A DNA stretch of 6,322 nt from assembly GCA_028692205.1 (NCBI GenBank), contig JAQUXV010000165.1, positions 1 through 6,322 of the forward strand, written 5' to 3'. Each line of letters opens with the position of its first letter. Within the stretch, counting starts at the first letter, position 1. Below, piece by piece: positions 1 through 5,952 of this stretch. Made by a program: the position numbers and the translations under genes. This stretch comes from Eubacteriales bacterium (lineage in GTDB: Bacteria; Bacillota_A; Clostridia; Christensenellales; Aristaeellaceae). Under the pieces are notes generated by a model. That model saw only the letters and a program-made list of their open reading frames with translations, was not told the origin of the DNA and made no database searches.

Positions 1-654
1 GCCGTTGGGATGGTCGTCAAACAGCCGGCACATCGTTACGCCGCAGTAATATCGGCCCAGCGACGTGGCGGCGCTGTCCGGCGCTTCCCGCAGATTCAGG
101 CGGTTTTTCACATCCCCGGTGTTCACCAGCGGCCCGGCGTAATTCTCCGCCATCGCGATTTCGTCGCTTTTGGCGTATCCAGTTACGGGCTGCGTGCCCG
201 CCGCCTGATACCGCACCTGCAGCCAGTCCATGCCGACGGTAGCCAGCACGGTTATGGCGTATGTGTCCATCGTCGCGATAACGGATGCGTCTCCATCCGG
301 CGAATTGTATAAAAGCGGCGGAACCGTTACATAGGGTGTGCAGCGCATGCCGGGGATTCCCTCCGCCGCTTCGGCATCCGCCTTTGTGCTGAGGAAACGG
401 CTCATCATATAGCCTTCGCGGTCGCCGATGCACACACGCCACCAAGTGCTCCCTGTTTCCAGAACGTCCACGCGCACCCCCGTGAAATACTGTCCCAATA
501 CCCCGGCCCCCGTGGAAGGCGCGGCCCGCAGCTTCACCCGGTCGAGCGCGCCGCCGAGGGAACCGGTAACCGCCGTCATGGGCGCAGCCGCACCCGCAGT
601 GCTCCCGGCAAGCAGCAATGCCAGGGCCGTCAGCAACGCAAGCATCTTTTTCAT
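1..654 (-). CDS. Secreted bacterial SH3-repeat protein, N-terminal part (C-terminus off window)
   Basis: Seen: 218 codons run without a stop from an ATG at 654 to the window edge, so the end is missing. Residues 1-3 are MKK, followed by a hydrophobic run to about residue 17 and small residues (AGSTAGAAA) that suggest signal peptidase I cleavage near 22-27. There is no lipobox cysteine. Residues about 39-88 form a typical bacterial SH3 (SH3_3-like) repeat: VKLRAAPS, then a GQYFTG turn, then WWRVCIGDREGYM. A more diverged copy spans about 110-166 (MDWLQVRY, then GYAKSDEI). A third begins at about 183 (NRLNLREAPDS, then LGRYYCGV) and is cut by the edge. The start follows an AAGGGGGG ribosome binding site at good spacing. 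Known: such domains bind cell-wall or peptide ligands and often flank amidases or peptidases. Whether a catalytic domain follows cannot be seen, so only an exported, envelope-associated role is claimed. Confidence 0.85.
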   Translation of the reverse strand, partial: MKKMLALLTALALLLAGSTAGAAAPMTAVTGSLGGALDRVKLRAAPSTGAGVLGQYFTGVRVDVLETGSTWWRVCIGDREGYMMSRFLSTKADAEAAEGIPGMRCTPYVTVPPLLYNSPDGDASVIATMDTYAITVLATVGMDWLQVRYQAAGTQPVTGYAKSDEIAMAENYAGPLVNTGDVKNRLNLREAPDSAATSLGRYYCGVTMCRLFDDHPNG

Positions 655-716
655 GTCGGAACCCCCCTTGCAGGTCTCTCTTTCCAACCAAACGCGCGGC
701 AAAGGCAAAACCTTCC

Positions 717-744
717 ATAATAAGAAACAAAAAAAGGGGCGCAA
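717..744 (-). promoter_or_regulatory. Possible promoter of the SH3-repeat gene
   Basis: On the minus strand TTGCGC (plus 739-744) is followed after 16 bases by TATTAT (plus 717-722), a five-of-six match to the -10 consensus. Transcription would start near 710 and give a leader of about 55 bases before the ATG at 654. The -35 lies inside the intrinsic terminator stem just upstream. Since that terminator should stop readthrough from the thioesterase side, a promoter is needed about here. This is a prediction by eye only. Confidence 0.35.
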
Positions 745-752
745 CGCCCTTT
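729..752 (-). terminator. Intrinsic terminator, minus strand, upstream of the SH3-repeat gene
   Basis: Read on the minus strand, GGGCG (749-745), a TTG loop and CGCCC (741-737) form a five-pair stem. AAA on one side and TTT on the other extend it past a bulged C. A run of seven T follows (735-729). The orientation fits ending transcription from the thioesterase gene, about 200 bases after its stop. Because it lies about 75 bases before the SH3 gene start, it could instead be an attenuator of that gene. Confidence 0.75.
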
Positions 753-795
753 CCTGTTGAAAAAGTTCGATTCTCTTGTCGGTTGTATCGTTTCA

Positions 796-827
796 GGGCG
801 GTCACATACGGTTATACGTGACCGCCC
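796..827. repeat. Perfect 10-base inverted repeat
   Basis: GGGCGGTCAC at 796-805 is the exact reverse complement of GTGACCGCCC at 818-827, with 12 bases between. No T-run follows on either strand, so it is not a standard intrinsic terminator. It could be an RNA hairpin at the 3' end of the thioesterase transcript or a binding site for a dimeric protein. Confidence 0.7.
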
Positions 828-952
828 CGACGCGGTTCGGCCTCGCTTATTCAACGCATTGAAAACAAGTTGTTCGCACTTGCAAACGGGTTTGTCCATG
901 TTAAGGAACCACAAACGCTCAATACCGCCGAGAAATATTCACGGGAAAGGGG

Positions 953-1678
953 TTACCGCTTATCCCACACGGCGCTCATGGCGAAACACGGTTTCCCTTC
1001 GCTTTCGCCTTTCAGCACGCTTTGCCGTCCATCCCGCTGAAGGGACAACCGCGCCGTTGCGCCCGCGGTAATCTCCCGGTCGTAATGGATCAGCACATCC
1101 GTAAGCTGCCACTCGCGGTGGTAATCCATCGGGAAGCAGTCGCAAAACCAGTCCGGATAGCGGGCATTGTTGACATGGTTGTTAATATCCAAATCGGAAT
1201 AGCGCGCGACACGCTCGCTCGTCTCCGCCGCCGCGTCCAGCGCAGGCAGGTTGCCCGGCAGAGGCATGGGCGGTTCCAAATCGCAGGTCAACTCGTCGTT
1301 GCCGCCCAGCCACGGCTTGGCCATGCGGCGCGCCGTCAGATCCAGCTGGGCGTACAGGGTGGACGCGGCGCCCACCGCCTCCCCGTCGATCAGAAACTGG
1401 TAATACCGCGGAAAAAAGCAGTGCTTGGGCGGCTTTGGCCAGGTGCGAATCGTCACTGTTTCGCCCATCCTCGGCACGCGTTCCATATGCACATGCGCAC
1501 GGGTGACCACCCAGGCAAGGTTTTGCCCTCGCATGGTGCGCATGCCCAGCCCATGGCGCTCGCAGTGCTCCGCGCCCGCCTCCTGCATAACCAGAAAGAT
1601 ATCCCCGAAGCGCCACGCGCCGCTGAAATCCACATCCTCGGTGCGTAAAAAACGCTCCTGCTCCAGAAAGCCGTTCAT
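953..1678 (-). CDS. Acyl-ACP thioesterase (FatA/FatB-like, double hotdog)
   Basis: Predicted to hydrolyse acyl-acyl carrier protein in the cytoplasm and release free fatty acids from fatty acid synthesis. Seen: 241 residues, the usual size for bacterial members, which lack the plant transit peptide. The first hotdog half covers about residues 5-122 and includes LAWVVTRAHVHMERVPRMGE. The second half, from about 155, carries the family signature SDLDINNHVNNARYPDW. Compared with plant FatB, the catalytic set is complete: Asp164, Asn166 and His168, plus Glu202 in YDREI, exactly 34 residues after the histidine as in the plant enzyme. The ATG follows AGGAG by nine bases. The gene is separated from the response regulator upstream by a terminator, so it is probably its own transcription unit. 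Chain-length specificity cannot be read from the sequence. Confidence 0.93.
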   Translation of the reverse strand: MNGFLEQERFLRTEDVDFSGAWRFGDIFLVMQEAGAEHCERHGLGMRTMRGQNLAWVVTRAHVHMERVPRMGETVTIRTWPKPPKHCFFPRYYQFLIDGEAVGAASTLYAQLDLTARRMAKPWLGGNDELTCDLEPPMPLPGNLPALDAAAETSERVARYSDLDINNHVNNARYPDWFCDCFPMDYHREWQLTDVLIHYDREITAGATARLSLQRDGRQSVLKGESEGKPCFAMSAVWDKR

Positions 1679-1745
1679 ATTCCATCACTCCTACACCTAT
1701 ACATTCATTCGCTTTTCGGGCGCGCTTCCCTTCCCCTTCGCAATC

Positions 1746-1773
1746 AAAAAACGCCGGAAACGAATCACCGGCG
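1746..1773 (-). terminator. Intrinsic terminator of the kinase-regulator operon
   Basis: On the minus strand CGCCGG (1773-1768) and CCGGCG (1757-1752) form a perfect six-pair stem, with further weak pairing around a TTCG tip, followed directly by six T (1751-1746). It lies about 55 bases after the response regulator stop. A second small hairpin (CTGCCG/CGGCAG, 1798-1816) lies between stop and terminator. It should separate the two-component operon from the thioesterase gene. Confidence 0.85.
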
Positions 1774-1827
1774 CGGTATGGAGGGCCGCGCAGTTTTCTG
1801 CCGCAGGCGTCGGCAGCGCAAACCCCA

Positions 1828-2580
1828 TCAGCAGTCGTCCGCTTCCGGCACGCCGCCCGCGCGCTCGGTATCGCGGAACTCCGAAGGGGTCATTCCATAG
1901 CGGTGTTTGAACGCTTTGCCGAAATAGTTGGCGTTGCTGTAGCCCAGCCGCTCGGCAATGTCCTGTACCTGCAGTTTCGGGTTCAGCAGGTATTCCCGCG
2001 CCTTGTCCATGCGCGCCTGCAGCACATATTCGTAAATCGGGCAGCCGTACTGATCGCGAAACAGCTTGCTCAGATACTCCTTGCTGAAAAAGAACTGGTC
2101 GGAAAGCTCCTCAATGTGGATGTCGTGCTGAAAATTGCGGTCGATATAGTCCTTCACGGCGGCGATGACCTCGGTGGGCGTGCGGTCCTCCAGCGTTGTT
2201 TTGCACTCCGGCAGCCGGGCAATCGCCTTTTTCAGCGCTTTTTCCAGTTCCTCCACATCGATGGGCTTCAGCAGATAATCCACCACGTTATAGCGAATGG
2301 CTGCCTGCGCGTATTGAAAATCGTCGTATCCGCTGATGACGATATACTGGCTGTAGGGGTGGTTGCGGGTCGCGACGGATAAAAAATCCTTGCCGTTTAC
2401 CAGCGGCATATTCATATCCACGAACACGATATCCGGCTGAAGCTTCTCCATACACTCCAGCCCTTCCCTGCCATTGTAGGCGGAAACCGGCTCCTGCGCG
2501 TTGAGGGCGCGCCAGTCGATCAGCGACCGGATGGCGACGTGTACGGGCGGTTCGTCGTCAATCGTCAATACTTTGTACAT
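1828..2580 (-). CDS. Response regulator, receiver plus AraC-type DNA-binding domain (YesN type)
   Basis: Cytoplasmic transcription regulator of the adjacent sensor kinase. Seen: 250 residues. The receiver domain occupies about 1-122, with the acidic pair Asp8-Asp9, the predicted phosphorylation site Asp55 in IVFVDMNMP, Ser83 in VISGYDD and Lys105 in LLKPID. The AraC-type domain occupies about 140-238, with two helix-turn-helix units: about 156-176 (IEELSDQFFFSKEYLSKLF) and about 205-227 (VQDIAERLGYSNANYFGKAF). The family tail GMTPSEFR follows. Its ATG lies inside the end of the kinase gene, with GGAGGTGA also inside that gene, so translation is probably coupled. Known: YesN-type regulators usually activate nearby sugar transport genes. 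The inferred target is the divergent transporter operon starting at 4595, where a fitting direct repeat is found. The length is short for the family, with no extra middle domain. Confidence 0.95.
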   Translation of the reverse strand: MYKVLTIDDEPPVHVAIRSLIDWRALNAQEPVSAYNGREGLECMEKLQPDIVFVDMNMPLVNGKDFLSVATRNHPYSQYIVISGYDDFQYAQAAIRYNVVDYLLKPIDVEELEKALKKAIARLPECKTTLEDRTPTEVIAAVKDYIDRNFQHDIHIEELSDQFFFSKEYLSKLFRDQYGCPIYEYVLQARMDKAREYLLNPKLQVQDIAERLGYSNANYFGKAFKHRYGMTPSEFRDTERAGGVPEADDC

Positions 2581-4336
2581 GCTTTATCACCTCCAGAGGT
2601 ATCGTAAGCGTCACCGTGGTGAGCCTCGGGGACGGTTCGCTGGTAATTTCCAGCCGCGCAAGGCCGTTGTACAACAGCTTCAGGCGGCTGGCGAGGTTCA
2701 TCAGGCCAATGTTCTGGGAAATCGTCACCGTCGGGTCGTTTAGCGCCGGGCGAAGCTCCGCAAGCTTCTCCAACGGGATTCCGCAGCCGTCGTCGCTTAC
2801 GGTAAAGCGCACGTTTTGGCTGTCGACAGTTCCCGCCAGCTCGATGTGGATGTTGGTCACCTCGCCCCGAAGCCCATGGACAATAGAGTTTTCCACCAGC
2901 GAGAGCACCCCGAGCTTGGGCACGGAAAGCCCCGCCATCGCGTCCTCCACGTGGATATGATAGGTCAGGCGGTCGCCAAAACGCGCCTTTTGCAGCGACA
3001 GGTATTTTTCCACATAGCTTAGCTCCGTCTGCAGCGTGCTCAGGTTGCCGCCCTTGATGGAGTACCTTAGCAGCATACCCAGCGCCGTAACCATATTGTA
3101 AAGCGCTTTCTGCCCCCGGGCAAGCGCTTCGGAGCCGATGGCCTGCAGGGTGTTAAACAGGAAATGCGGGTTGGTTTGCGCCTCCAGCGCCGCAAGCTGC
3201 GCGGTGCGCTCGTTCAGGGTGGCGACGTAGGTGCGGTCAATCAGGCTGTTGATGCCCGTCATCATGTGGTTCACATCTTCGGAAAGCCCGATAATCTCGT
3301 AGCTGCCTTCCAGGGACGCTTTGGTTTTGAAGTTGCCTGAGCCCACGCGCCGCAGCCGGTGCGCGAGGTTGCTGAGCGGTTCGGTTATATACCGAATAAA
3401 GGCGATCACCAGCAGCACCGAAAAAGCCAGCGCCGCCAACCCAAGCAGAATGGAATAATTGCGCGTGGTGATCAACGCGGCGTTCACCACTTTCATGGGC
3501 TTGGACGCCACCAGCACGAAGCCCGATCCCGAATCGCTTTCCGCGACGCAAAGGCTTTCCGCACCCCCGACGGCGGCGGTGAAGCTGCCGCCGTCCGCGC
3601 GTACGCCCGCCAACAGCATGTCCGCGTCCGCGTCGCTCAAACCGGCGTCGACGGCATAACGCTCGTCGTTCGCGCCGAAAACGCACAGGCTTTCCTGCGA
3701 CTGGCTGTGGCTCTCAAACAGCGGGGTCACCGCGGCATTGCTCACGGTCAGCCGCATCACCGCCAGCGGCGTCTCGCGAGGCGAATCGATAATGGTCCGG
3801 GTAAAGCATAGAAGCCCCTTGTCGTCCGGGCGGATATCCGAAAAATCCGGCTTTGCGGTAAACCGATCGTAATCCGGCAGCGTAGTCACATCCACACCGT
3901 CGACCAGCGACACCTTCCGCTTTGTGGCCTCGATTACGTATTGCTGTTTCTGCCGCACCAGATACAGTTCCACCCGCGTCAGGTCGCTGCGGGAATAATA
4001 CAGAGTTTTAAGCGCCGTCTCCACCGTTTGCCGCTGGGAATAGGAAAGGGGCGTCGTTTGCGCTGCAATCTCCATAAAGCCGGAATTGCCGCGCAGCTGC
4101 AGTGAGAAGGTGCGCAGATCCGAAACGTAATTCTCCAGCCGCTGGTTTTCCAGCCCCAGCACACGGCTTAGCGCGTCTATCTGCTGGCGCACGTTCGCGT
4201 TGGCCTGCGTGGCGTAGTTGAAGCCGATCAGCAGGGTGATGGAAAGCGCGGTTGCCAGCCCCACCACAATGCTGAGCTGCTTGCGGATGGTGGTGCGGTT
4301 TCTCCAGTTTTGGATCATACGCCCGGCTTTTCGCAT
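2558..4336 (-). CDS. Membrane sensor histidine kinase, YesM type
   Basis: Senses an outside signal and phosphorylates the regulator encoded next to it. Seen: 592 residues, typical for the family. A basic N-terminus is followed by membrane segment one (about 21-43). An extracellular region of about 245 residues, Cache-like in size and position, follows. Membrane segment two lies at about 294-316 and a HAMP linker at about 317-370. The His_kinase domain has the phospho-acceptor His391 in QTNPHFLFNTLQ. The ATPase has the N box VENSIVHG (Asn483), the G1 box DDGCGI (515-520) and the G2 motif IGLMNLASRL (543-552), so it appears fully active. The ATG at 4336 has only a weak GGGGA site; Met7 (4318) is an alternative with no better site. 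The gene overlaps the regulator by 23 bases. The ligand is unknown. Given the divergent sugar transporter, a saccharide or saccharide-bound protein is inferred. Confidence 0.94.
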   Translation of the reverse strand: MRKAGRMIQNWRNRTTIRKQLSIVVGLATALSITLLIGFNYATQANANVRQQIDALSRVLGLENQRLENYVSDLRTFSLQLRGNSGFMEIAAQTTPLSYSQRQTVETALKTLYYSRSDLTRVELYLVRQKQQYVIEATKRKVSLVDGVDVTTLPDYDRFTAKPDFSDIRPDDKGLLCFTRTIIDSPRETPLAVMRLTVSNAAVTPLFESHSQSQESLCVFGANDERYAVDAGLSDADADMLLAGVRADGGSFTAAVGGAESLCVAESDSGSGFVLVASKPMKVVNAALITTRNYSILLGLAALAFSVLLVIAFIRYITEPLSNLAHRLRRVGSGNFKTKASLEGSYEIIGLSEDVNHMMTGINSLIDRTYVATLNERTAQLAALEAQTNPHFLFNTLQAIGSEALARGQKALYNMVTALGMLLRYSIKGGNLSTLQTELSYVEKYLSLQKARFGDRLTYHIHVEDAMAGLSVPKLGVLSLVENSIVHGLRGEVTNIHIELAGTVDSQNVRFTVSDDGCGIPLEKLAELRPALNDPTVTISQNIGLMNLASRLKLLYNGLARLEITSEPSPRLTTVTLTIPLEVIKHVQSIDD

Positions 4337-4412
4337 GCGCCGTCCCCGCCGTTTCTTCCGTTTTTCCGTCGGTACGGCGGCAAACAGCCCGCGCGCCGAC
4401 TATACAAAACTC

Positions 4413-4440
4413 ATTGTATCATATCCCTTTGCGGGGGGAA
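4413..4440 (-). promoter_or_regulatory. Predicted promoter of the kinase-regulator operon
   Basis: On the minus strand an extended -10, TG-A-TACAAT, has its hexamer at plus 4413-4418 and the TG at 4420-4421. A weak -35, TTCCCC, lies 16 bases upstream (plus 4435-4440). The start would fall near 4406, about 70 bases before the kinase ATG. The element closely matches the transporter promoter facing the other way. The extended -10 is the persuasive part. Confidence 0.5.
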
Positions 4441-4463
4441 AGCGCGTGTGGGGGAATTGTACA

Positions 4464-4492
4464 GGATTTTGCACATGTTCGTTTTGGATTTT
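4464..4492 (+). promoter_or_regulatory. Direct repeat, candidate binding site of the AraC-type regulator
   Basis: GGATTTT occurs at 4464-4470 and again at 4486-4492, both followed by a purine and C (GGATTTTGC and GGATTTTAC). The start-to-start period is 22 bases, about two helical turns. The second copy ends just before the predicted -35 of the transporter promoter. Known: AraC-type activators bind direct half-sites of about this period next to the -35. Assignment to the regulator at 1828-2580 is inference. Confidence 0.5.
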
Positions 4493-4495
4493 ACC

Positions 4496-4523
4496 TTCCC
4501 ATATGCGTCATCCATGTTACAAT
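4496..4523 (+). promoter_or_regulatory. Predicted promoter of the ABC transporter operon
   Basis: An extended -10, TG-T-TACAAT (TG at 4515-4516, hexamer 4518-4523), is preceded after 16 bases by a poor -35, TTCCCA (4496-4501). The start would lie near 4530, giving a leader of about 65 bases before the ATG at 4595. A poor -35 next to direct repeats fits a promoter that depends on an activator. Confidence 0.55.
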
Positions 4524-4539
4524 GTAAATACCGGCAATA

Positions 4540-4553
4540 AGGATGCGCATCCT
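4540..4553. promoter_or_regulatory. 14-base perfect palindrome, possible operator
   Basis: AGGATGCGCATCCT reads the same on both strands with no spacer, so it fits a protein dimer better than an RNA hairpin. It sits about 10-23 bases after the predicted transporter start, a position where a bound protein would block transcription. Chance occurrence cannot be excluded. Confidence 0.4.
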
Positions 4554-4594
4554 GAAACACGCTACTAACCAAATATGAACGGAGGAAACGCAAA

Positions 4595-5839
4595 ATGAAG
4601 AAACTTGTGAGCCTTCTGGTTGCGATCGCGCTGTTCGTTTCCATGTCGGTCATCCCGGCCATCGCCGAGGATAACGTGGAAATCAACATGTTCATCAGCT
4701 CGCCCGAGTACGCGGACGCGGTTCGCGCGTTGATCGACGAGTACAAGACGGTCGCCCCCAACGTGACCATCAACTACGAGACGACGCAGAACGACTATCC
4801 CACGCTGCTGAAAACCAAGATCAACGCCGGCGAGACGCCGGATATCTTCTCCACCACTTCCGGCAAGGAAATCGGCGTCTATCTGGATTACTCCTATAAC
4901 TTCGCCGATCAGCCCGCCGCCGCCGCCATGGACGACGCCGTTCGCGCCATGATGATGAGCGGGGACGAGGTACACGGTTTCGCGCTGAAGGGCAACTATT
5001 TCGGCCTGGTGTACAACAAGGCGATTTTCGACGAGTGCGGCATTACCGAGTTCCCCTCCACCGTCGAAGCCATGAAAGCGGCCTGTGAAAAGCTTTCCGC
5101 CGCCGGTTACACCCCCTTCTCCACCGGTTATGCCGAGTGGTGGGTGTACAAACACGTATGGCAGCACTTCCTGGATGCCGCTACCGACAACCCCGAAGCG
5201 TTGGTAAAGAGCTTTGCCGCCGGCGAAGCCAAAATCGCGGATTATCCCGTGCTGTACAACAACTTCTTTGATTTCATCGACCTGACCGTGAAATACGGCG
5301 ACAACAAACCCCTGGAAACCGACCTCGCGGGCGAAGAAGCGGCCGTGGGTTCCGGCAAGGCGGCCATCATGGTCGGCCAGGGCGCGTGGGTTGAGGCTGA
5401 TCTGATGGCTATTGATCCCGAGCTGCAAATCGGCTTTAACGGCTACCCCGTCACCGACGATCCGGCGCAGTGCCAGATCATCGCGGGCAGCGACCAGGCC
5501 CTCCGCATCAACAAGGACAGCAAAGTGCTCCAGAACGTGCTTGACTTTGTAAACTGGTGGTACACCAGCGACTACGGCAAGAACTGGTTCTGCGATGTGG
5601 CCGGCGTGATCCCGCCCATCAAGGATGCCAAGGTTGCCGATATGCAGATCATCAAGCAGGGCGCTGAGCTCTCCGCCACCAACGGCGCGGCTGCGCTGTC
5701 CGTCTGCTACTCCACCGACAGCTTCCATCAGGCCTTTGGCGAAATCATGCAGGCATATGTCGGCGGCACCATTACCAAAGACGAAGCTTGCTCCCAGATC
5801 GAGCAGAAATGGGTCGAGCTGGAAGGCGGTTCCAATTAA
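4595..5839 (+). CDS. Sugar-type ABC transporter substrate-binding protein (family 1)
   Basis: Extracytoplasmic receptor that captures a solute, probably a mono- or oligosaccharide, and delivers it to the permease encoded downstream. Seen: 414 residues, typical for SBP_bac_1/CUT1 proteins. Residues 1-24 form a signal peptide (MKKLVS, hydrophobic core, then AIA before Glu25) with no lipobox cysteine. Family landmarks are GETPDIF (79-85), GLVYNKAIFDECGI (137-150), the aromatic stretch EWWVYKHVWQHF (181-192) and FVNWWYTSDYGKNWF (318-332). The many tryptophans (182, 183, 189, 265, 321, 322) suit stacking on sugar rings. GGAGG lies nine bases before the ATG. It is the first gene of an operon with the permease and is divergent from a YesM/YesN pair. 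The exact sugar cannot be told. Absence of a lipid anchor is unusual for a Gram-positive binding protein, though seen in some clostridial lineages. Confidence 0.94.
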   Translation: MKKLVSLLVAIALFVSMSVIPAIAEDNVEINMFISSPEYADAVRALIDEYKTVAPNVTINYETTQNDYPTLLKTKINAGETPDIFSTTSGKEIGVYLDYSYNFADQPAAAAMDDAVRAMMMSGDEVHGFALKGNYFGLVYNKAIFDECGITEFPSTVEAMKAACEKLSAAGYTPFSTGYAEWWVYKHVWQHFLDAATDNPEALVKSFAAGEAKIADYPVLYNNFFDFIDLTVKYGDNKPLETDLAGEEAAVGSGKAAIMVGQGAWVEADLMAIDPELQIGFNGYPVTDDPAQCQIIAGSDQALRINKDSKVLQNVLDFVNWWYTSDYGKNWFCDVAGVIPPIKDAKVADMQIIKQGAELSATNGAAALSVCYSTDSFHQAFGEIMQAYVGGTITKDEACSQIEQKWVELEGGSN

Positions 5840-5869
5840 CCTGTAGCCTCCTTTCGCCGCGGCGCTTTC

Positions 5870-5896
5870 GCGGCCCGGTTATCAAAGCCGGGCCGC
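5870..5896 (+). repeat. Strong hairpin after the binding-protein gene
   Basis: GCGGCCCGG (5870-5878) and CCGGGCCGC (5888-5896) form a perfect nine-pair stem with a nine-base loop, about 30 bases after the stop. No T-run follows, so full termination is unlikely. By analogy with malE-type operons, it probably protects the upstream message and lets the binding protein be made in excess. Confidence 0.75.
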
Positions 5897-5952
5897 AGCC
5901 CGCGGCATTTACTGTCCGTTTGCCCTGTCCGTTATTCCCGTACAAAGGCCGC

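Larger units (their letters stand above)
655..952. other. Non-coding intergenic stretch with several inverted repeats
   Basis: No convincing gene lies in these 298 bases. The open frames have no good start signals and resemble no family I recognise. The stretch holds the terminator at 729-752, a perfect 10-base inverted repeat at 796-827, and three smaller perfect inverted repeats in a row: TTCAA-CGCA-TTGAA (850-863), CAAGT-N7-ACTTG (866-882) and CAAAC-GG-GTTTG (883-894). Together these could be a folded 3' untranslated region of the thioesterase transcript, a leader of the SH3 gene, or chance. No known riboswitch class was recognised. Confidence 0.6.
4337..4594. promoter_or_regulatory. Divergent control region between kinase and transporter operons
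   Basis: These 258 non-coding bases hold, from left to right: the kinase leader; an inverted repeat ATACAA-N6-TTGTAT (4402-4419) overlapping the kinase -10; the kinase promoter; two direct repeats of GGATTTT; the transporter promoter; a 14-base perfect palindrome; and the GGAGG site of the binding-protein gene. This part of the window is visibly richer in A and T than the genes on either side, as expected for promoters. No catabolite-response (cre) site was recognised. Confidence 0.75.

Noticed and set aside
760..780. tRNA T-arm-like sequence (GTTCGATTC)
   Set aside because: There is no matching acceptor, D-arm or anticodon arm at the right distance on either strand, and the putative stem has a mismatch.
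780..800. Possible catabolite-response site TGAAACGATACA on the minus strand
   Set aside because: The spacing between TG.AA and CG is one base short of the cre consensus, and the adjacent genes are not carbon-uptake genes.
17..805. 262-codon minus-strand open frame crossing the start of the SH3 gene
   Set aside because: It is out of frame with the SH3 protein, rich in Arg and Gly, and runs through the terminator. The other frame has the signal peptide, SH3 motifs and ribosome site.
815..850. T-box-like stretch on the minus strand (GGCCGAACCGCG)
   Set aside because: It resembles the T-box consensus only in the ACCGCG half. The TGGN needed to pair with the tRNA end is absent, and the downstream gene is neither an amino-acid nor a tRNA-charging gene.
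651..914. 87-codon minus-strand open frame in the intergenic region
   Set aside because: It has no convincing ribosome site or family resemblance and would read through the terminator and the inverted repeats.
1022..1648. 208-codon plus-strand open frame opposite the thioesterase
   Set aside because: Arg-, Gln- and His-rich shadow translation without recognisable motifs; the minus-strand frame contains the full thioesterase signature.
4565..5728. 387-codon open frame on the minus strand opposite the binding-protein gene
   Set aside because: It mirrors the codon pattern of the plus-strand gene. It shows only low-complexity runs of Gly, Val, His and Asp and no family motif. The plus-strand frame has a signal peptide, ribosome site and clear family landmarks.
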